From: Saccoglossus kowalevskii
Taxonomy: Eukaryota > Hemichordata > Enteropneusta > Harrimaniidae
Reading direction: 5' to 3'
Assembly: GCF_000003605.2 (NCBI RefSeq)
Contig: NW_003149765.1
Location: 585,576-635,470, forward strand
Length of the DNA: 49,895 nt
This document shows positions 22,061 through 34,443 of the stretch, piece after piece (within the stretch, counting starts at the first letter, position 1; each line of letters opens with the position of its first letter). The position numbers were made by a program, and so were the translations under genes. The notes under the pieces were generated by a model. The model made no database searches and had not been told where the DNA came from. It saw only the letters and a list, made by a program, of their open reading frames with translations.

Positions 22061-24706
22061 AAACATGGCTAAAGCCTTCAGTATTGGTCCTCATGTTCAC
22101 AAGATTTATTGTTGATTGATTTAACTAATGTGTACCCATTATATTTTATCATGGTTATCTCAAGCTTCACAAATATTTGTAATTTATTTCTGACTGTACT
22201 TGAGACCTCAATACATACGGGCTTTGGAATACACCTTGGAAATATAACGCACAGCTTTTTTCGGAGGTGGCTCAACTTTTCTATTAGCTGCACCCGTGCT
22301 GAACCCACGAATATAAGTATAGTTTCGAAGCTTTGTTATATGGGGCATAATAATACCACAACGTTTGTAACCAGCAACAACTTATTTTAACTGAATTGTT
22401 AAACCATATGTTGTCACGTGGTGTTAGAATTATAAGGTTGAAGATTTAATCATTATTCAAACTTTCCCATTGTGATTCAATTTAGCTTTAGATCAGGCAT
22501 GTTTCATGAGGAGACTTCAAACTTGTTACTGTTTTCACCAAACCAGATGCCTTCTGCTTTCTGGCCTATAGCTGTGACAACGTACTGGCATTAAAGAAAC
22601 AACTATCATTTACAAAAGCTTTTTCCGAATTATTTCACACCGTTGTTCGATCACCACTGATATTATGAAACCGTTTTCTTTATCAAAATACATGTAGTAA
22701 CAGTATAAGTTAAAATATTTCGAAATAAATGGTGCCAGTCATGTGGAGGCGTGTTACATAAAGCAAAAAAAAAACGTCTCGTAAAGTAGATTTAACTTCG
22801 AGAGGTTTGTGCCCTGTCATTTGGGGCATCAGTGGCGCGTCTAACACCATACAACAATACGTACACATATACACGAGTTCACCGTTTCCATGTCGTCCCC
22901 ATTGTCATTTGTGCGATTCACTATATTCCAGTGATCGGTATGCTCTGTACATTTTATAACGAAAACGACTGCCGTAAATAATAAGAACTCAAGGTATTGA
23001 GAGTTTTAACAAACGTCCGTCTAATGGTACTGGTAACTGTAGTAACTGTAATCCTGATGTAGTGGACATTACACCGCAGACTACTTGGCAACCGCTTTGC
23101 AAGCATCTCCACAGACTCTTGTAACGCGATGAGTGTTTTAACTACCCACCTGTTGCACCACGGGTCGCCCACTACAACAACCTCCTTCACAATGATACAA
23201 ACTGTATTCCAATAGGCCGTGTTAAATATATATTGTGTGGGTATTTTTTAAATGCAAGAAAAGGTTCGCCCGGTTAAGTACCTAATAACAGCAAGTGCCA
23301 CGACCCAGTGAAAGCTTGTCCCCACCAACAATATACATTTAAATATGACTATTTTTTTTTTCACTGCAGCATTATTCTTCGCGATGCCCATTAATACTCA
23401 TACACAGTATATGTTTTTACTTTAGTTATTACCCCGGACATATTTATAAGATTTATATCTTAAATATCATGTTCTGCCATGTCACATGCCATCATTTTTA
23501 TGCCACCGAAAGATTGCGGTTTCGACCCGGCACCATTTGCCCTCCGTTCGTCAATAAAAGAAATTCTGAACTATGAATACACAAGTTACTCGTATTGAAA
23601 CTTATTTGTTGATGATTACGCAGTAGCGTCATACCCAATATATCTACAATAGTGCGGCGCATTGTACGAAAAGTGTGTCTCTGCAACCTCGATGACGTCT
23701 TTTTTTCTTTCTTTTTTATTTTTTTTCTTAACAAAATGTCATTAAATGATGGCGTTCGTTGCATCGTGTTAGATATGAGCCCCATTTGACGCAAACAACA
23801 CGTGTAAGATACTAGTGCAATGTCTATTTACACGAAAATATAACGCGATGACCAATGCAGGGCGGGCGGCAGTCGTCGTGCCGTGTCCTGATCGATATGG
23901 AACTCATAGCGACGTATACAGCGCGTATAAAATACATTGCTTATTTACATGAAATTCGAACACGCGCTGCGCGAAGACCACCGCGCTTTAAGTAAATCAG
24001 TCTTCTTCAATTACTACCCAAGACGAATGATTCCTAGTTATCAACCTGCACTAAAACAAGTGTATAGATGGCGTTATTCCGCAGTTGCAACAATTTGCCC
24101 TGAATACGTAACGGTAATTCATCCTTTAGTAAAATGTATGCATTAGGTACTCGTATATCTTCACGGGGAAAAAACAAGTGATTGTACTTTTTGAGATATG
24201 ACCTTAAACTGTATTTCTATTTTGCCTTCAAAATTATTAAACAATGCGGTTCATTTTGTAAAACTCTCAGAATGACTGACATGTACTAGTAAACACACTC
24301 CATGCACAAAACAACGGGTTTAGTCAAGGCAATTCACATATCATAGTGACTTGGTTCTTAGGTAAAAGAATGCGATGCTTCTCTGGCCCGATTGTTGTCC
24401 AGATATACATTGAATGAAATACAGTTACCAGTACTGAACTGCAACGCCCCTGAATTTCTACAGGTATCGTAGCACAAAGAATTACGCCGGACGTGCAGGT
24501 CGCAAAGACACGCTTTTTGCAATTTAAGTAAAGTCACCTATATATAATGATGACTATACAATTATAAGAACCGTTGCAATGTTTAGAAAACAACGAAGCC
24601 CTATTCTTTCTCGGACAAAGTGCCCCACTGTCATGCCGTAGGTTGGCTAAGATTTCTTTTGATCGACTAGACTCGTGATTACCACATCTTGTCTAATCTT
24701 TTTCAG
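22061..24706. other. Upstream region of the CNBD2-like gene, nothing firm
   Basis: No recognisable coding exon. A minus-strand open stretch at about 23030-23190 has a protein-like composition but no ATG start, partner exons or known motif. A possible short TIR element lies at 23860-23992. The sequence ends with the pyrimidine-rich acceptor CTTTTTCAG just before the start codon. Confidence 0.35.
23860..23992. mobile_element. Possible short member of the AGTCGTC TIR family
   Basis: The left end GGGCGGCAGTCGTCGTGCCG and the reverse complement of 23959-23992 (CTTAAAGCGCGGTGGTCTTC, then GCGCAGCGCG) resemble the ends of the element at 36745-37058. TTAA is present only on the right (23988-23991). 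Divergence is high, so this is weaker than the other two copies. Confidence 0.35.
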
Positions 24707-24708
24707 CC

Positions 24709-27700
24709 ATGACGACTTCCCATAACAGAGGCGGTCTAAGACATCACTCGTATCCAGCAAATCAAATGGACAATACCAACCATCGTGAGAATGAGAGCCC
24801 AGTAGCAAAGCCACTACGAAGGGCTAGTCAGCCACCCACCAACAGGGAAGCGGCCGCTAGGTTAGATCCAAGAGTTCGAAAAGAGAGTATACTGTCAACG
24901 CTCAACGCAATGAATAGGATGTCTCCCGCCGATGACAAAAATAAGTTGTCGGCAGTTCCCGACCACGATGAAGTTACGATGGCAACACTGAGGGAACGAT
25001 TTCGCAAAAGTGTTTCAGTTGCTCCCGATTTGGCGAGCCTCGATGTTAACCCGAATTCGAACCAACGCCGGAAAAGCAGTCATACGATGACTAGCGGAAC
25101 TTTGTTCGCAGTTATGCATGCTCGAAAGCATTTCCGATATAAAAACCGAGAGATAAGAAAGGTACGTATATAATGGTCCAGTTTGAACTATATATTCTAC
25201 TCTGTTGTTTTCAGGGACTAGTATGTGTATCGCAATCAAATCTACTAAAATTCGACATATAGTAGAGATGGCTTAGTAATCGTTTTCCTATTCAAAATAC
25301 TCAGTGGGCTCTTCGTCGGTAACTTATGATGATGTGATACGTATAGGCAAAACTTTAAGTTTACTAGACATTCTAATAATGAAATATAAAGTAATAAAAG
25401 CACGGTTGTCGGCACTGTTATTCTCGGTAAGTCACCATAACATTGTAACAAAGACATTGTTAGAAACCCGTCATGTTAGATGATTCGTGGTTTTAGAATG
25501 ACGCACGATATATCGAATATTATACCCAGTATAGCCAGTGCATCTTAAATGATGTGAATTAATTTGGAATTGTACTATGTTCTGATTTCCTCCGAGTCGC
25601 AGAAGAAACTGTGCATTCTCTTCCGTGCCATTGCCAGAGTGGCCATACTATTGAATCGGATATGTGCGTGGCATTATCAACGAATTAAGTAAGTCTGACC
25701 TTGTTTACTGTCATAGTTGCATTGTTGACCAGTTGTTGCTCGGCAAGTACGCAAGAATACTCCAATAAATCGCGCCCTCTAGTGACAGGCGCTTCTTTGA
25801 GGTCCCGACAAAGTGACGTAGATCGATATGAGAACTTTATTTGGTTGTAAAGTTGTTCGTTATTTTAAATATGTAAAGTCTCCAAAACAGTATTTTTATT
25901 GGGGTTTCCGTCCCAAGTAACATCATGGCACACTAAGCGATAAGAGGCCGATATCTAGTAATGGTTCTCGCAATCTAATTGGTCAATCGTTTTTGTTCTG
26001 TTTTTCTTGGTTACCGGGCTTACGCTTGTGGTTTTTCTTTTACTCTAAAATATGAAGCGAATATAAAATAGCTTTTTTTTGCACAAAAAGCTACTGTTAT
26101 TGTAGTATTACAGAGTGGTCTACGTAGAAGAGAAATGAGAATGTTTTGAACTACGTCACATAGTCCCGTGCCTTAGACCAGAGTCCAGACCCAGTGGAAC
26201 AATATGGCGATTGCTAGTTACCTGCGTCATACTTATCGCTCACATGGGACGTCAGAAACCAGTGAATCACATAAAAGAACCTCATAGAAGCTTTTCGTCA
26301 CTAGAGGGCTTAATGTATGATGATGATCTTAGAACGAAATTATGACAAAATTAATATTGTCAGATTTCATTTTAGAGAACACGGCCAAGATTACCATGCA
26401 ATCATTTCCCGTTTCATCTTGACGATCAAATCAAGTATAAGTTGTCGACAACCGACATGAACGTTTCTTATGAATGCTGCTTTTTATAATACGTAAATGA
26501 CTTCATATAATCACCTTTTCTTTCTCAGAGAAGTCGGCAACAAAAATTTGACGTTTTCAGAGTTGCACGAAGATCCACAGGTGGAACTGATGTTTGACGT
26601 CACTAAATACAAAGCTAACAAAGAGGTGAGTACGTTCTACTCGTGACGTCATTACATCGTTAACGTGTCGTGCAAGTAGATGTACTTTATGTTTTATAGT
26701 TTTTATTGGTGAAATTTCGAAAGAATACGAGTACACGAGCTCGCATTCCAGTGCGAACACAATTTCATGTAGTTATTTTTGTATGTTTTAGTTACGTATT
26801 TCAAAAGAGGCGAAACATATTTTGATGAAGACGCCATCGGAAAGAACCGAACATGAATTATACCTAGTAAGTTGAAACAATGTTATTTATGACGTAACCC
26901 TGTAATCAAGGAGAATACAAGGTTGAAGCGTGAAGTTTAAGAATATCTCCGTTCTTGTAAATTACATATGATGATATCGCGATGATACCGCTACTTGATG
27001 TCACCAAAACAAACCACTCTCCAGTCGGTACTATTGGCTCCAGAACATATCGCACTTACACAATGGATGTGTAAAAATCCCCGTGTTAGTCAACTTATAG
27101 TCTGTGTAAGACCCAAAATATGCGCAAGGAACCAAATTGTAGTATTGTGTATGGAATATGGGTTGTCTCGAACCATCAACAGCGGCGCCAATTGGGCCCA
27201 GACTAAAATCAGGATGTTGTTGTAGTTTATTCCTCCTCACACAAGAAGAGACTTGTCAGGCTGGTAGGATGCCTTGAAAAAAATGTACTAAACAACAGCA
27301 ACGTAGAATCTGCAGCCAAGCGAGATTTCCTCCGACAGCAAAACAAGACCGTTGTAATCACCAATTACACCACATATAACCTCTACCGAAGAATGAAATC
27401 AGAATACGTGTGTTTACATATACAACGGTTTTAGTGAAATCTTTGTATTTTTTTTTTGCCTTGAATTAGGTGACGATTGCTCTCCGTAACGTGAAGTCAA
27501 TTGCCGAATATCCAGTCAGAATGCAGAGAAGCGTTGCCGAGGTTGGGTGGTACGAAGCATACGATGCTAAACGAGTAATCGTGAGAGAAGGACAGCCACC
27601 CATCTCTTTTTACTTCCTACTCTCGGGGTCAGGTATTGTACTTTAACAGTACGACGTAATCTCGAACACGGCATAATTACTATATAATTAAACGATTTCT

Positions 27701-30700
27701 TAATTGATTGATTGATTGCACATAGATGTTATGCCTACTACTAGTATCTCGTTACCCGTATTAAGCCAGCTAATGATGCATGACTGGTGAGAAGACACAC
27801 TATTCATATTCATTCATTACGTACATTGGTAAAATGAACATTCCGCGGGGAACTTTCCATCACATCGTATTTTAATCACGCCAGAGCAATCTTTACATAA
27901 CTACGTAATTGTTCAAATTATCTGTATAGTTACTAGAATATGTGTTATTTATATTACAGCCGTTGTTACGATTATGGATAGGGAAAAAGAGCTCGCCACA
28001 ACGGTAGCTATTATCAAAAGAGGAGACAGTTTCGGGGTAATGTAACCTCATATATATAAATTAATCGATACATTTTGTGCTAGCATGATAGATAAAAATC
28101 ATCGATTCCGCCGATAAAATTTGGAGAGAAACGCAGGGAATCGCGTCAACTTGCACTTCGGATACAGTTATTGTTAAAACCCGACGCTCACATCATTGCA
28201 CTGGTTCATCTGTTAATTTGGTTCTTATAAATATATCTGGTTGTTCCGAATAGTATCGTCTGCACTTAGTCGCTGTCTACGCCACCCCCATCACCGCCAC
28301 CACCACTAATGAAGACTGAGCGAAAATGCTCGACACGGGACATCACTAAAACACTAATGTATTATACAATCTCCACAATAAACACCATGTTTTCCTAAAT
28401 TAACAGGAATTGGCAATATTGAATGGATCTACGCGAACGTCGTCTGTGACTGCTAGAGAAAACGTTGAAATGATTTGCATATCCGCACAGGTGAGTATCA
28501 ATTCGATTTACGCATATCAGTTCGTCACCAAGAAACTTGCCGTTGGGGGCGAGAGTCATGGTTCGCTGCTTTATTCCCATTTGTATTACGAGTGCATGTA
28601 GTAATCGGCTCGTCTCATTTCTCGGAGTTTGTGTTACGCTCTCATTACAGGATTTTACAAGAATATTTATGTCTGGTGGAGCAAAGAATCTAGTTGACCC
28701 GGATCGCAATTCTTTCATCAAGTATGTTGTTTACATGTAGTATACTATAGATTAACGAGACAATTATACCATAGCCTGATGACAAGATGTGCCCCTTTAA
28801 TCACTCTTTGAATAAAATTCACTTCTTAGAGTCATAGTCATAGTAAAATAGCATCAACATCGTATCCAGCTTTATGAAACCATAACCTGATCTTTATCCC
28901 ATTGGCAAATTGTGGTTTCAAAGGTGTATCTCATTTTTGTTTTCAGGAGCATCGAATTTTTAAAAGGATGGCCTCTACATCTACTGGCAGAACGGCCTAA
29001 CATGTGCATATTTAATTATTTTACGTGAGTATTACAGGCTATATACTGACCTTAATACAGGAACAATAGAGCATGCGTATAATATAGAAATTAAATTGCT
29101 ATACAAGATGAAGGCGATATACTATGTCTTTATGCTAAAGTCGCCACTGGCCTCCATATGATCATATTGTAATATTTATATAAAAACGACAATACGTAAT
29201 ATTTATTACATAGGCAATGTTAATAAATTTGAATATATTTGTGTATGTTTGTTCGATGTAAACTAATATTTGTAGATACGCATGCGTTCTAAATTAATGG
29301 TACGTTCCATTAACTCTGAAAAATACATGCGCGTTTGGGGTTGTTCACCAAATGGAATACCACTACGTTTTGTATACATTTCCAGTTCAGCATAAAACGT
29401 TCAATATTGAACAAAATTAGTAAAACATCTTCAGTTGTTCCACAACTACAATTCATCTCTCACCCAGGTACGTCACGTGATATATTTACATAGTATTCAT
29501 GTTGGTATGGTAATATGATTCGTTTTCTTAGGAGCTGTACAGTTCTTGTGCGAGACAGCAGACAATCTAACTGGATATACATTGTAAAATCGGTGAGATT
29601 GATATTGTGTAATAAAATTAAAATATGATATGCATAATTATTAAGTCGATGATTCACTGTGATTGATCATATGTTTCACAATTCATGTTTGATTTGTCAT
29701 AGAAACGTAAACGCTGAAAAGGACAGTAGAAAATAGCCCGATATACCATGTTATTTTCCGAGTATTTGAAAGCAACGAACCCGGTCTTCTAAATTTTGAC
29801 ATTACATACGGGAGGAAATATTTTGATAAAATCATAAAATGGCGTTTAACTCCCGAAGCATATTATTTGAATTGAGAAGTTTGGGAGATTCAGCTCATTG
29901 GAAGGTCAAGTTTACTGTGATTTTAGGAGGCTGGTACGAGAAAGTTTTCGTTACAGATTCAAAATTAGGATTATAATAATCAGGAACTTTGACAATTATT
30001 ACAGTTGTTGCCTAGACGACAAATCACGTGACCATATAGTGAACTTAGCTATGCTGTGATAACATTCCTACAGTAGTTACATGAACTTGGACTTATATTA
30101 GCCAGAACAGAAGCCCGATCTTCATAAGCTTTAGCCCACCGTTTCCATTGTTCTTGGGTATACAGGATGCCAATTTCATTGTATGGGTCATTAATAACGA
30201 AAGAGTTCATTGGGTAAAATAAACCACAGATTTCATTGGCTGAACGAAGGACGCGTTGTCTACACTAAACACGGAGATATATTACACTACCTGTGTACCA
30301 CAAGAATAACCGCTGTTAATACGTTTATACCTTCAGGGAAGCTGTTCTGTGTTGAAGAGGCTGCATCAGGTAAAGCCAAGACGTAAGACCGGAAAGAGAA
30401 AAAGGAGTTTTCAAGGTAGGAGATCTACTAAATCTACGTTACTCGTACATTCTATCGATGAAAAATACGTTTTCGAGAATTGTCCAAAGTTGAATAACTT
30501 TTGTACTTTATTGTAATGTTTTACACATAGAAGATACGGATACGGACGACAACCATCGTGATCGACTCGATCAAAGAGTCACAACACTACTGAGTAAAAA
30601 GAAAATAGACCTCAAGAGAAATACGGTCGCTAAATACGACATGCCGTTGGTTTCCACAAACGTCGACTTCGAGTCGGTGCCCCCAACAAGACTGGCCTCA

Positions 30701-33379
30701 GCTGCCAGTGTCACCAGCACTCACCGTTTACCGACCGCTAATCATCAGCGTAACCAACCGATGGAATCTCTGAGGAAAAAATCCAAAGACGAGCATTCGT
30801 TTTCTGGCGCATATCGCACTGATGACCCAATCACTGATGACAGGCATTCTAATTGGTCATTTGCGAAGGTAGATTATAGATAATTTGTATCAAATATTTG
30901 TTCGACACATTTTTTTTTTTTTTGCTTTTGCGGTCATCTTCATTGGTCAGATACTTGTCAGTTCTTGTCAGTTCTTGTTCTTGTCAGTGTGTTTCGAGAC
31001 ACAGATCGATGTTTTCTCTGTCCTGCGTTATGAGATAGTTCCGAGAAAGTCGGAAGGGTACACTCTGTTTGATTCAGGTGTTTCATGTAAAATAGTTATT
31101 TTATGACACTTCCTTTGCTGTTATTGCCTGACATTAAGTTCTTATATCTATTTATTTTATTATAATATAGGGTCCCTTTCTCACAAGAAGTAAGTACGAC
31201 ACATCAGCAAAGTCGACTGCAGATTACAGAGCGGCAGAACTTGTATCACTCAGTATGTTTCTCATGTCTGTATGTTTATTGTCCAATTTGATGACGGTGT
31301 AATGTAGATAAACAAATAATTGCGACCAGATCTAAACTTGACATAAACAATCATACCTGTTTATTCACATTTTTAAGTAGTAATCTGGTATTGATTTTCC
31401 GTGCAGGTGCAGATGGAGATTGCTTAGTCGGAAATACTCGAACTCTGCCGGACGATTTGAATATAGGATACAAAGCAGATGTAAGAGATTAAGCATCAAA
31501 ATGAATCGTAGTATAAATCTGCCGTCTTCTTTTTTACAAATATTTTTTCTCTCCATTTCCCCCATGTGTGATTGTTTGAAATTTGTCAATGCATGTGCAG
31601 CCATCATTTTTTTGTGACCTCGAGAGTTTCGATCCCTTGTGTAAGTGTACGGTTTCACGATTCTTTTGTTTAATTCGAGTTCTACCCATAACAGGACACG
31701 TTTGCAGGAAAAAAGCCGATCTTTGTACGAGTCCAGACTTTGGTCAAGGGAGCTGTCTTTGTAAGTATAGATTTGATTTTATCCTAATCCCAAGGATGTA
31801 ATATCCACAGCATCAATATTTGATTGATCTGCAGTCAATAAAAAAAAACATGCGTTTTTGAGAGACTTGTTATATTGTAAAGGAGTAGTTGGTAAGAAAT
31901 ATCACACCGACTCTCTGTAATTCACTATCTGTAACTTTGTTCTGTGCGACGGGCGGATGCCTAAGCATGATAATAACTTAATGGCATGACCATGGAGGGC
32001 GCTGGAATGGGTACCACCGTTCGAATCGCACGGTTTCGCTTAAGCCGGCCATTCATATAACCAGCCCACACACCCGTGCATGATCGTGTTAGGAAAAGCT
32101 GTATTTTACTGCAGGTGCCACCAATCAGCGTTGTTGTATCATAAATGTGAACTGTTGGAGTCATCACAGATTAAAACAATTGCAGCATTTTGCTTTGTGC
32201 TGATTCACCAGGAGTCAAGATCATTTTTTTTTATTCCAACGTTGAAATTTGTTTGTGGGCAAATGAATGAAGATGGTGGAATGTTTAAATATTTGTGCAA
32301 ACCGTGTTTTAGTCCGGTAAACTGACAAAACTGTCGAAACTGATAACATATCGATCTGCCCGATCCGGTCTTCGTTGCAACAAACCACTGTTAGTACCGG
32401 TAGTTCTAGTTCCAGTAACCGTGAACAAACACATCATTTCCCTCAGATACAGCACTAAGCGCTTTCTTTTGATACTCAGTAAGCTCGCCCACAGAGCAAA
32501 AAGCCAGCAACATGTTGATTTCTAAGATTTTAAATTTATCAATCAATGTGGCGTTTCTATCATGAGTTCTGATTGGGTATGGCAGATGAGCCCAAGTGAA
32601 TCTCATAATCGTTTGAGGGCGGGCAACATACAGTAAATCGTGGTGAAACCTATCAAGGGTTAATGTTGAGGCTTTGGCCGAATAAATGGTCTATGGCTGG
32701 CGAAGATGACTGGAACTTTCCGATTTCACATCAGGTTTTTTTTTACAACTAGGGATTGGCAGATGTATTATTTGACGATCAGCCAAGCTTAAGTCTTGTC
32801 AGTAATGGAGCCGAGTGCATCGTTATTTCAAAGAGGCTTTTCATGGACCATGCGAGCGATGATTTGATCACGAAACTTCGGTTAGAGGTGAGAACTTGAT
32901 ATCAGCTGTTGCGACCACCTCTTGTGTTGTCAATTTAATTATTATAAATACTAAGTTATTCCGACGCAAGTCACGTATCCTATTTTAAAGCAGCAACACG
33001 GAGAGTGTAGCGCCCCCAACAAACAGGTGACCAAATCCCATTGTCACGACTATTATGTGATTATGTCATCGTTCCCATCCATATCCACACATCCTAGCCC
33101 AGATTCATAGTACTCCCCCATACAGATTAATGCGCACGCTCACAAACGATTAAGAAACCCAAATAAGAAAAATATGAACAATTATAATATTCTCATACAC
33201 AATTAATTGCTTTTCAGGAGAGGCCATACATCACCGATGAGGAAATGCAACACAATCTTGAGCGACAACTCCACTGGAACGGTTTCCGTAAAACGACGCT
33301 CCAAAAAGCTGCGCTGGTCGTTAAACAACGAAGACGAGAGAGGCGAAACCGTCGCCATACACTGGGAGTGTTGACGTAA
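24709..33379 (+). CDS. CNBD2: CNBD2-like cyclic nucleotide-binding protein, 17 coding exons, complete
   Basis: Exons: 24709-25161, 25603-25688, 26529-26625, 26792-26866, 27470-27632, 27960-28036, 28407-28490, 28651-28721, 28947-29024, 29532-29592, 30337-30415, 30531-30868, 31171-31252, 31407-31480, 31695-31760, 32753-32887, 33218-33379. All are GT-AG, phases close, total 2181 nt (726 aa), ending TAA. The second exon (KKLCILFRAIARVAILLNRI) is a basic-hydrophobic helix typical of the region before the CNBD2 domain, and it alone joins the phase-0 and phase-2 neighbours. Residues 1-130 are polar, probably disordered. Residues about 243-365 form an intact cNMP-binding domain, followed by a split degenerate one. 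The tail (ERPYITDEEMQ.. then basic) matches the CNBD2 C-terminus. In mice CNBD2 (CRIS) binds cAMP and is needed for normal sperm flagella; a flagellar or ciliary role here is inference. The ATG follows an acceptor by two bases, so a non-coding 5' exon is expected. Confidence 0.92.
25773..26310. mobile_element. ~540-bp MITE with CGCCCTCTAGTGAC ends in CNBD2-like intron 2
   Basis: The left end (GCCCTCTAGTGACAGGCGCT from 25775) pairs with the reverse complement of the right end (GCCCTCTAGTGACGAAAAGC) and continues TTCT(T/A)TGAGGT(C/T)C, about 33 bases with a few mismatches. The flanks are ..AATAAATC on the left and TTAATGTA.. on the right; no sure duplication. There is no coding capacity inside. 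Single GCGCCCTCT-type ends also occur at 14392 and 39011, which may mark relatives. Confidence 0.65.
27470..28721 (+). other. First cyclic-nucleotide-binding domain of the CNBD2-like protein (four exons)
   Basis: Residues about 238-369. The fold is readable: REGQPPISFYFLLSGSAVV (beta strands), then the phosphate-binding cassette RGDSFGELAILNGSTRTSS with the glutamate (about residue 318, contacts the ribose 2'-OH) and the arginine (about 327, contacts the cyclic phosphate) both present, then VEMICISAQDFTRIF. An exon junction falls between Gly and Glu of the FGE motif. From known cNMP-domain chemistry this site should bind cAMP or cGMP; which one cannot be told. Confidence 0.85.
28947..32887 (+). 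other. Second, degenerate cNMP-binding-like domain split by a ~170-residue insertion
   Basis: Residues about 369-440 give the N-half (GWPLHLLAERPNMCIFNYF, then NWIYIVKSGSCSVLKRLH). Residues about 608-673 give the C-half (PIFVRVQTLVKGAVFGLADV, then LVSNGAECIVISKRLFMDH). Between them come a Lys/Arg-rich stretch (VKPRRKTGKRKRSF) and a polar Ser/Thr/Asp-rich segment coded mainly by the 338-nt exon 30531-30868. The cassette reads FGLAD instead of FGE and has no arginine where PRxA is expected, so nucleotide binding is unlikely. Confidence 0.75.
31940..32052 (+). repeat. Possible tRNA-derived SINE head in a CNBD2-like intron
   Basis: CCGTTCGAATCGCACGG (32019-32035) fits a T-arm with internal B box, and GGCGCTGGAATGGGTACCAC just upstream (31998-32017) looks like the anticodon-arm region of a tRNA-like head, preceded by ATGGCATGACCATGG as a weak A box. 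A proper acceptor stem was not found, so it is not a tRNA gene. Confidence 0.25.
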
Positions 33380-34279
33380 TACGGCGCCGTTAAACAAAAT
33401 GTGCCATAGCGAGCGTTTATTCGCAAGTTCACGCACCACAACTGGGCTTCAATCCAGTACAGCCCCAAACGTTGATTACAGCTTTCCGCTTGGTGGCGCT
33501 ATTTACAAAGATACATACTCGTATCCAATGTCCCCTTATGTTTAAACAGGTGGTGATTTCCATGACAACCATAAATTGTTTGTATTTAGATAAACTCGCC
33601 GTGTAATACAGCCTTATAATCTTTCGTTATCACTATGCTATAGAGATGTTAACAAAATTTTTATTGACTTTTGACAATCTTTTTTTTTTCACCACAGAAA
33701 AATATAAAACTCAACACTGCCGCAAATGCAAGACCTATGAGAAAACAATTGTCATTAGTATAGAAAACCTGCGTATAATCTTGTGTGTAATAATTTTGCT
33801 TCAAAATAGAACAACATAAGGCGCTCCATCTTTTGCTGCAAAATCCATGTTCATGTTCATACAATTTTGTTTCATTGAGCGGGAGATTCACTTGCAACGC
33901 ATATTTTTAAATACATAATTGATCTCAGCGATACATGTTAGTACAGCGAAATTGTTTCGTGCGATTTACAACGCAGCATTCAGTTGCTGTACAGTAATTT
34001 ATGTAATACTGCCAGAAATGTAGTCCCATATGAAAGACATAAGTGAAATGGTGTCAATTTCATGTGAAAATTAATTTTGGTTCCATGCGAGTATTTCCGC
34101 TCAAAGTTTTGTTGAGTGTTTCTCAGCCACGTTTATAAAAATCCACACAATTATATCTCTGCTACACTGCGGAGTTTATTTTGAATCATTTGCTAATGAC
34201 CTGCCAGTTTATTAATTCCTGTTACAAATGCAATACTAGTATACATTTCACTTTGGTGACTTTTATTTTGTAATTTGTG

Positions 34280-34443
34280 TTAAAGCGGGGGAGTCGTCAC
34301 CTGCGCATGCGTCAGGTGGCCATAGCGTGTCATTGTTTACAAACAAGCGTCTACCCATGAGCCTTTGCGTTTTAGCACGTGTTGTTATCATCGCTTGGGA
34401 CTCAATTCCCGTGCGTGCGCGGGTGACGACCCTCCCATTTTAG
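34280..34443. mobile_element. 164-bp TIR element, AGTCGTCAC family
   Basis: The left end TTAAAGCGGGGGAGTCGTCA (34280 onward, then CCTGCGCATGCG) and the reverse complement of the right end (TAAAATGGGAGGGTCGTCAC, then CCGCGCACGCAC) match over about 33 bases with a few differences. The core GTCGTCAC-CYGCGCAYGC is shared with the element at 36745-37058. There is no coding capacity. Confidence 0.6.

Noticed and set aside
22954-23190. 78-codon minus-strand frame with protein-like composition
   Set aside because: It starts at GTG, has no recognisable domain and no convincing neighbouring exon.
28395-28721. 108-codon minus-strand frame
   Set aside because: Antisense to two CNBD2-like exons that encode the cNMP-binding cassette.
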